From: Actinomycetes bacterium
GTDB lineage: Bacteria > Actinomycetota > Acidimicrobiia > Acidimicrobiales > RAAP-2
DNA: 64,000 bases
Assembly (NCBI GenBank): GCA_021827705.1
Contig: JAKAUQ010000028.1
Location: 37,877 to 101,876, forward strand
Direction of reading: 5' to 3'
Shown here: one piece after another, positions 57,612 to 64,000 of the stretch
How positions within the stretch are numbered: the stretch's first letter is position 1
How the letters are laid out: the number at the start of each line of letters is the position of its first letter
The notes under the pieces: model-generated
Databases searched by the model: none
Told to the model about the DNA's origin: nothing
Seen by the model: the letters and a program-made list of their open reading frames with translations, nothing else
Translations under genes and position numbers: made by a program

Positions 57612-60600
57612 ATGGATGAGCTGACCGAGACTCTGCTGACCCCGTCCAAGATCTCGGCGTGGCTCGAGTGCGCGCACTCCATGACGCTGCGCCGACGCCA
57701 GGAGCGCGGATCGCTGAGCCCACTGCCGAGTCCGGCCGGCGACCTGGCGGACCTCTTGATCGAGAAGGGCATGAGCCACGAGGATGCGTGCCTGCGCTCC
57801 TTCGAGGCCCAGGGACGCGACGTGGTGCGGGTGCCACCGCGCCAGCCCGCCGAGGACTTCGCGAAGTGGGTGGAGCGCGTTGCCCCGCTGTGGCAGGAGG
57901 GCCACGACGTGCTGTACCAGATGCCGCTGCTGTCCGGAGGCATTCGGGGGATCGCCGACTTCGTCGTCCAGGTGCCGGGCGAGCCGGGCGTCTACGAGCC
58001 CGTTGACGCCAAGCTGACGCGTGCTGCTGCGCGACCTGGCCACGTGCTCCAGCTGTGCTTTTACGCTGAGGCGATCCACGATGTCGTGGGTGTCGCGCCG
58101 CGTCACATGCACCTGTGGCTGGGGTCGGGCAACATCGAGACCCTGCCCGTCGACCAGTTCAGCCCGTACTGGCGCCGGCTGCGCCGGCAGGTGTCCCGGC
58201 ACCTGCTGGAGGACGGTGACGACTCGACCGCACCCGAGCAGTGCACGCACTGTGCAATCTGCGAGTTCGCACCGGTGTGCGAGGCCGAGTGGCGCCGCAA
58301 CGACTCGCTGGTGTGGGTCGCGTCGCTCGGCGTGGCCGAGCGCCACCTGCTCGAGCACGCGGGCGTGACGCGGCTCGGTGACCTGGCGGCGCTTGATCGG
58401 GGACCGGCACTGGCGCCCGAGCGCTGGCACCGGCACCACCGTCAAGCCGTGCTGCAGGTGTCGTCGCGCGAGAGGCCCCAGCAGCCGCCACCCTTCGAGC
58501 TCATCGAGCCGTCGGACGATCCTTTCTACGGACGCGGTCTGGAGCTGCTGCCGGCGCCTGATGACGGTGACGTCTTTTTCGACTTCGAGGGGCACCCCTT
58601 CTGGACGCCCCAGGCGGAGCTCCTGTTTCTCGCGGGGTTGTCCTACCAGACCGGTCCCGGGGCGTGGCACTACGAGGCGCGCTGGGCCCACGACCTCGAT
58701 GAGCAGCGCGAGCTGCTCGACGGGCTGGTGGACTTCTTTCGCGAGCGACGGGCGCGGTACCCCGGCATGCACGTGTACCACTACAACCACACCGAGCGGT
58801 CGGCGATCGAGCGGTTCGTCGTGGGAACCCCGACGGAGGCCGTCTTCGATCAACTCGTGCGCACCGGACTCTTCGTCGACCTCTACACCGTGGTCCGCAA
58901 TGCGGTGCGCGCCGGGGTCGAGTCCTACGGGCTCAAGGTGATGGAGAAGTTGGCGGGATTCGAGCGCCACGGGGGGATCGAGCGCGGGGCGGGTGCCGTC
59001 GTCGAGTACGAGCAGTACGTCAGGACGCGTGATCCGGAGATCCTCAAGCGGATCGCTCGGTACAACCGCGACGACGTCGACGCGACGCGAAGCTTGCGCC
59101 AGTGGCTGGTCAGCCTCCGGCCATTGGACATGGTCTGGCGACCTGCCGTGCTGGTCACCGAGGAAGAGGGGGCTGTCGACGAGGCGGTGCGCATCCTCGG
59201 TGGGTACCCGGCCGACAGCGTTGAGCGACTGGTGGGCGACCTGACCGGATACTGGCGTCGCGAGCGCAGTGCGACCACGACGCCGAAGTTCGCGGCCGCG
59301 GGGGCGGGCCTAGACGTCCTGCTCGGCCACACCGACTATCTGGCCGCGCTACGAGCGACGAGTGCCCCCGAGGTGGTCCCCGTCAGGGGACGGCCCGACG
59401 CCTTGCGCCATCAGGTCACCGTGACGTGGCCCGAGCAGCCCGTGGACGAGGCGCTCTCGGCTCCCGGCAGCGTCCTGCTGGTCTTCGACGACGGCGAGCC
59501 CGGCTACGGGTCTATCTCCAACGTGGACGGCGAACTGCGCACGGCAACGATTCGTTGGACCCCGTCGTCCGCCGATGACTTGCGGGTGCCCGTGGTCGCT
59601 ATCCGGGACGACTACTTCCCCCCACGCGACAAGGCCGTGGCGCTGGCCGAGCTGGCGCACCGCCTGGCCTTCCCCTCCGAGAACGAACCTGTGAATCCAG
59701 TCGCCAACGAGCTGCTGGCCGCGAGGCCGCCCCGCTTCGTGGCCGGCGGGGGCCCACCCACCGGGGAGTTTCACGATGACGTGGCCGAGATGCTCGCCTG
59801 GAGCACCGAGCTGGACGGCTCCTACGTCGCCATCCAGGGCCCCCCCGGCACGGGCAAGACCTACCGCGGCGCGCGTTTGGTGGCGCATCTGGTCGAGTCG
59901 GGTCTGCGCGTGGGTGTGACCGCGATGAGCCACGCCGCGATCGACAACCTGCTCGCAGCGGCCCACCGCGAGTTGAGCAAGCAGGGTGCGCTCGACGCGG
60001 TGCGGGCGGTGCGTTGGGGTGGGGGCGCCCAGACGCGCCTCGCAGGTGTCACCTACACGAACTCGAATCGAGCGCTGATTGAGTCGAACGCGATGAATCT
60101 CGTGGCCGGATCTCCGTGGCTGTGGGCCCGCTCGGGGATGCGCCCCTATCCCGTCGACGTCCTGATCATCGACGAGGCGGGTCAGCTGGCTCTCGCCGAC
60201 GCGGTAGCCTGCACGTCGGCCGCGCGCAACCTGATCTTGCTGGGAGATCCGCTGCAGCTGGCCCAAGTGGCCCAGGCCGATCACCCCGGTGATGCGGGCT
60301 CTAGTGTGCTGGCCCACGTGCTGGGCCCCCACACGACGATCCCTGCGAGGGCGGGGGTCTTTCTGACCGAGTCGCGGCGCATGCACCCCGACGTGTGCCG
60401 GTACATCTCCCACCAGATCTACGAGGGCCGGCTCACCAGCCATCCAGCGTGCGCGCGGCAGACAACCGTGCTCGGAACGGGGCTGCGCTGGATCCGGGTC
60501 AGCCATCAGGACCGCTCGACGTCGTCGCCTGAGGAGGCGGCCGCTATCGCCCAGGCCGTCCGAGAGCTGGTGGGAACCCTGTGGAGCGACCACGACGGCC

Positions 60601-60989
60601 GCCGGCGTCTGCTGGCGCCGTCCGACTTCATGGTGGTGGCACCCTTCAACGACCAGGTCCGAACAATTCGGGCTCACCTGAGCGCGGACGGCCTCGGTGA
60701 CGTGCAGGTGGGGACGGTGGACAAGTTCCAGGGACGTGAGGCGCCGGTGGTGTTCTTCTCGATGACCACGTCGTCCGCGGTCGACCTGGTGCGCGGTGCG
60801 GAGTTCCTCTTCTCCCGACATCGCCTGAACGTGGCCATCAGCCGTGCGCGCTGCCTGGCGGTCGTGGTCTCTACCGAGGACCTACTCGAGACGCGGGCCC
60901 ACTCCACCGAGGAGATGCGCCTTCTGGCGACGCTCAACGCCTTCGTCGAGGACGCGCTAGAGTGGCATCCGGCCCAACCGCCCCAGTGA
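57612..60989 (+). CDS. RecB-like nuclease / RNase H-fold exonuclease / SF1 helicase fusion (TM0106-type)
   Basis: 1125 residues. Domain 1 is a PD-(D/E)XK nuclease: Asp116 (GIADFVV), Asp132 and Lys134 (EPVDAKLT), and Cys211, Cys214, Cys217, Cys223 that may hold an Fe-S cluster as in AddB or Cas4. Domain 2 is an RNase H-like DEDD exonuclease: Asp324 and Glu326 (FFDFEG) and Asp488 (YNRDDVDAT). Domain 3 is an Upf1/Dna2-type SF1 helicase: Walker A GPPGTGKT (743-750), DEAGQ (854-858), LLGDPLQL, ESRRMHPD, VDKFQGRE and VAISRAR. A role in DNA repair or defence is inference. ATG 57612 is preferred to GTG 57606, which overlaps the purine-rich GAGG before it. Confidence 0.85.
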   Translation: MDELTETLLTPSKISAWLECAHSMTLRRRQERGSLSPLPSPAGDLADLLIEKGMSHEDACLRSFEAQGRDVVRVPPRQPAEDFAKWVERVAPLWQEGHDVLYQMPLLSGGIRGIADFVVQVPGEPGVYEPVDAKLTRAAARPGHVLQLCFYAEAIHDVVGVAPRHMHLWLGSGNIETLPVDQFSPYWRRLRRQVSRHLLEDGDDSTAPEQCTHCAICEFAPVCEAEWRRNDSLVWVASLGVAERHLLEHAGVTRLGDLAALDRGPALAPERWHRHHRQAVLQVSSRERPQQPPPFELIEPSDDPFYGRGLELLPAPDDGDVFFDFEGHPFWTPQAELLFLAGLSYQTGPGAWHYEARWAHDLDEQRELLDGLVDFFRERRARYPGMHVYHYNHTERSAIERFVVGTPTEAVFDQLVRTGLFVDLYTVVRNAVRAGVESYGLKVMEKLAGFERHGGIERGAGAVVEYEQYVRTRDPEILKRIARYNRDDVDATRSLRQWLVSLRPLDMVWRPAVLVTEEEGAVDEAVRILGGYPADSVERLVGDLTGYWRRERSATTTPKFAAAGAGLDVLLGHTDYLAALRATSAPEVVPVRGRPDALRHQVTVTWPEQPVDEALSAPGSVLLVFDDGEPGYGSISNVDGELRTATIRWTPSSADDLRVPVVAIRDDYFPPRDKAVALAELAHRLAFPSENEPVNPVANELLAARPPRFVAGGGPPTGEFHDDVAEMLAWSTELDGSYVAIQGPPGTGKTYRGARLVAHLVESGLRVGVTAMSHAAIDNLLAAAHRELSKQGALDAVRAVRWGGGAQTRLAGVTYTNSNRALIESNAMNLVAGSPWLWARSGMRPYPVDVLIIDEAGQLALADAVACTSAARNLILLGDPLQLAQVAQADHPGDAGSSVLAHVLGPHTTIPARAGVFLTESRRMHPDVCRYISHQIYEGRLTSHPACARQTTVLGTGLRWIRVSHQDRSTSSPEEAAAIAQAVRELVGTLWSDHDGRRRLLAPSDFMVVAPFNDQVRTIRAHLSADGLGDVQVGTVDKFQGREAPVVFFSMTTSSAVDLVRGAEFLFSRHRLNVAISRARCLAVVVSTEDLLETRAHSTEEMRLLATLNAFVEDALEWHPAQPPQ

Positions 60990-61017
60990 CGGAAGGGTTC
61001 GAGGGGAGTTCCCCGAG

Positions 61018-61046
61018 TTGCACGCTGGTGGTGACACTGCTAGAGT
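61018..61046 (+). promoter_or_regulatory. rRNA operon promoter
   Basis: -35 TTGCAC (61018-61023), exactly 17 bp, then -10 TAGAGT (61041-61046). This is the best sigma-70-type promoter in the window; transcription should begin near 61053, giving a precursor leader of about 255 nt. Confidence 0.7.
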
Positions 61047-61127
61047 ATGACTCCCTGCCACTGAGAGGTGGTGGGCCGGGGAGACCCGGTGAAGTGAGGC
61101 GCACCTCCGGCTTGCCGCGTGCGTGGT

Positions 61128-61152
61128 CGTTCCTTGAAAACGGAAGAACGAG
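61128..61152 (+). repeat. rrn leader copy of boxA/antitermination-like repeat
   Basis: Begins CGTTCCTTGAAAAC and ends GAACGAG; 20 of 25 positions match the copy in the 16S-23S spacer (63043-63067). The TTCCTTGAAAA core resembles actinobacterial boxA-type sequences bound by NusB-NusE. The flanks GTTC and GAAC can pair. Confidence 0.6.
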
Positions 61153-61217
61153 AGCCAAAAGCCAGTAAGGGCGACGATGGACGGGCCTAACCGGACTCGT
61201 CGTTCGATGTTGCAGTG

Positions 61218-61246
61218 GCGGCGGTACCACCCCGTGGTGCCACCGC
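61218..61246 (+). other. Hairpin in rrn leader
   Basis: GGTACCAC (61223-61230) pairs with GTGGTGCC (61234-61241) around CCC; after a C-A mismatch, GCGG and CCGC extend the stem to 12 bp. Probably part of rRNA precursor folding. Confidence 0.5.
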
Positions 61247-61249
61247 TGT

Positions 61250-61276
61250 CGGACAGGACTTAGAGCTACCTGTCCG
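61250..61276 (+). other. Hairpin upstream of 16S rRNA
   Basis: CGGACAGG (61250-61257) and CCTGTCCG (61269-61276) form a perfect 8-bp stem with an 11-nt loop, about 33 nt before mature 16S. A precursor-processing structure is likely. Confidence 0.5.
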
Positions 61277-61309
61277 GCTCTCTGATTCGATGGGGAAACC
61301 CGAAGAGTC

Positions 61310-62834
<1,525 letters not shown>

Positions 62835-62840
62835 AGCACA

Positions 62841-62859
62841 TCTGCCCATCAGGGGCAGA
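62841..62859 (+). other. Hairpin downstream of 16S rRNA
   Basis: TCTGCCC (62841-62847) pairs with GGGCAGA (62853-62859) around a 5-nt loop, just after mature 16S. Confidence 0.5.
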
Positions 62860-63042
62860 CAGCTACCTAGTTGAATACTGGTTACTCGGCGCCTAACGGG
62901 CGTGCCAAGTCGGGGTTTACCCTGGCGCGAGGCACGAGTGAGGTGTCCGGACTCTCGTCTTCCGTTTTGGGGGAACGACCCCAGCCGATGTCCGAGCGAC
63001 CTCTCGGCCCGCTTGACGGCGCACTATGTGCTGGTCGAGCCG

Positions 63043-63067
63043 CGTTCCTTGAGAATTCTAGAACGAG
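63043..63067 (+). repeat. Spacer copy of boxA/antitermination-like repeat
   Basis: Starts CGTTCCTTGAGAATTC and ends GAACGAG; matches 20 of 25 positions of the leader copy at 61128-61152. It lies about 30 nt before 23S. Presence in both leader and spacer is what E. coli rrn operons show for boxA. Confidence 0.6.
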
Positions 63068-63095
63068 CACGAGCATCTACAAAAGTATGTAATTT

Positions 63096-64000
<905 letters not shown>

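Larger units (their letters stand above)
60990..61309 (+). other. rRNA operon promoter and leader region
   Basis: 320 nt without a protein gene. It holds the rrn promoter (61018-61046), a leader with an antitermination-like element (61128-61152) and two strong hairpins just before 16S (61218-61246 and 61250-61276). Short open frames here have no start signals and are not considered genes. Confidence 0.8.

Overview
The window is a gene-dense, GC-rich chromosomal segment from an actinobacterium (Actinomycetota). This rests on a complete 16S gene, an actinobacterial-type integration host factor in the order mihF-gmk-rpoZ-coaBC-metK-priA-def-fmt, a PriA homologue without the helicase P-loop, men genes for menaquinone, and many genes whose start codon lies 5-8 nt after a TAnnnT -10 element, the arrangement of leaderless mRNAs. 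The 16S sequence and the caa3-type oxidase locus make me lean towards class Acidimicrobiia; that is inference, not a database result. I saw no transposase, integrase, prophage, CRISPR array or tRNA gene.

Layout. 1-1.8 kb: end of a sugar ABC permease and an SDR oxidoreductase. 1.8-7.1 kb: menaquinone genes menE, menB, menA, menH, menD. 7.1-11.6 kb: ccdA-like gene, tyrS, a lipoprotein, small conserved genes, a Cys-rich protein and a NifU/Nfu-type Fe-S protein. 11.7-15.9 kb: shikimate cluster aroC-aroK-aroB-aroQ, then efp-nusB. 15.9-24.4 kb: cytochrome c oxidase locus with subunits II, I and III, a cupredoxin-like protein, a 36-residue membrane protein, two CtaG paralogues, a Sco copper chaperone and two paralogous small membrane proteins. 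24.4-33.4 kb: pyrimidine operon pyrR-pyrB-pyrC-carA-carB-pyrD-pyrF behind a recognisable PyrR-binding hairpin. 33.4-43.6 kb: mihF, gmk, rpoZ, coaBC, metK, priA, def, fmt, rpe and ribD-ribBA-ribH. 43.6-49.6 kb: infC (ATC start), rpmI, rplT, an rRNA/tRNA methyltransferase, pheS and pheT. 49.6-51.2 kb: acyl-ACP thioesterase and EamA transporter. 51.3-57.6 kb: arginine operon argC-argB-argF-argR-argG-argH behind tandem ArgR boxes, with a coupled YbaK-type deacylase. 57.6-61.0 kb: a 1125-residue protein joining a RecB-like nuclease, an RNase H-fold exonuclease and a superfamily 1 helicase. 61.0-64.0 kb: rRNA operon with promoter, antitermination-like repeats, complete 16S, tRNA-less spacer and the first part of 23S.

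Most genes sit in tight co-directional runs with ATGA or GTGA overlaps, and several convergent pairs share stop-codon bases. The window is mostly core biosynthesis, translation and respiration. The parts most worth attention are the nuclease-helicase, the leaderless mini-ORFs that may couple translation to a downstream gene, the accessory oxidase genes, and the two biosynthetic operons whose control sites can be read directly.
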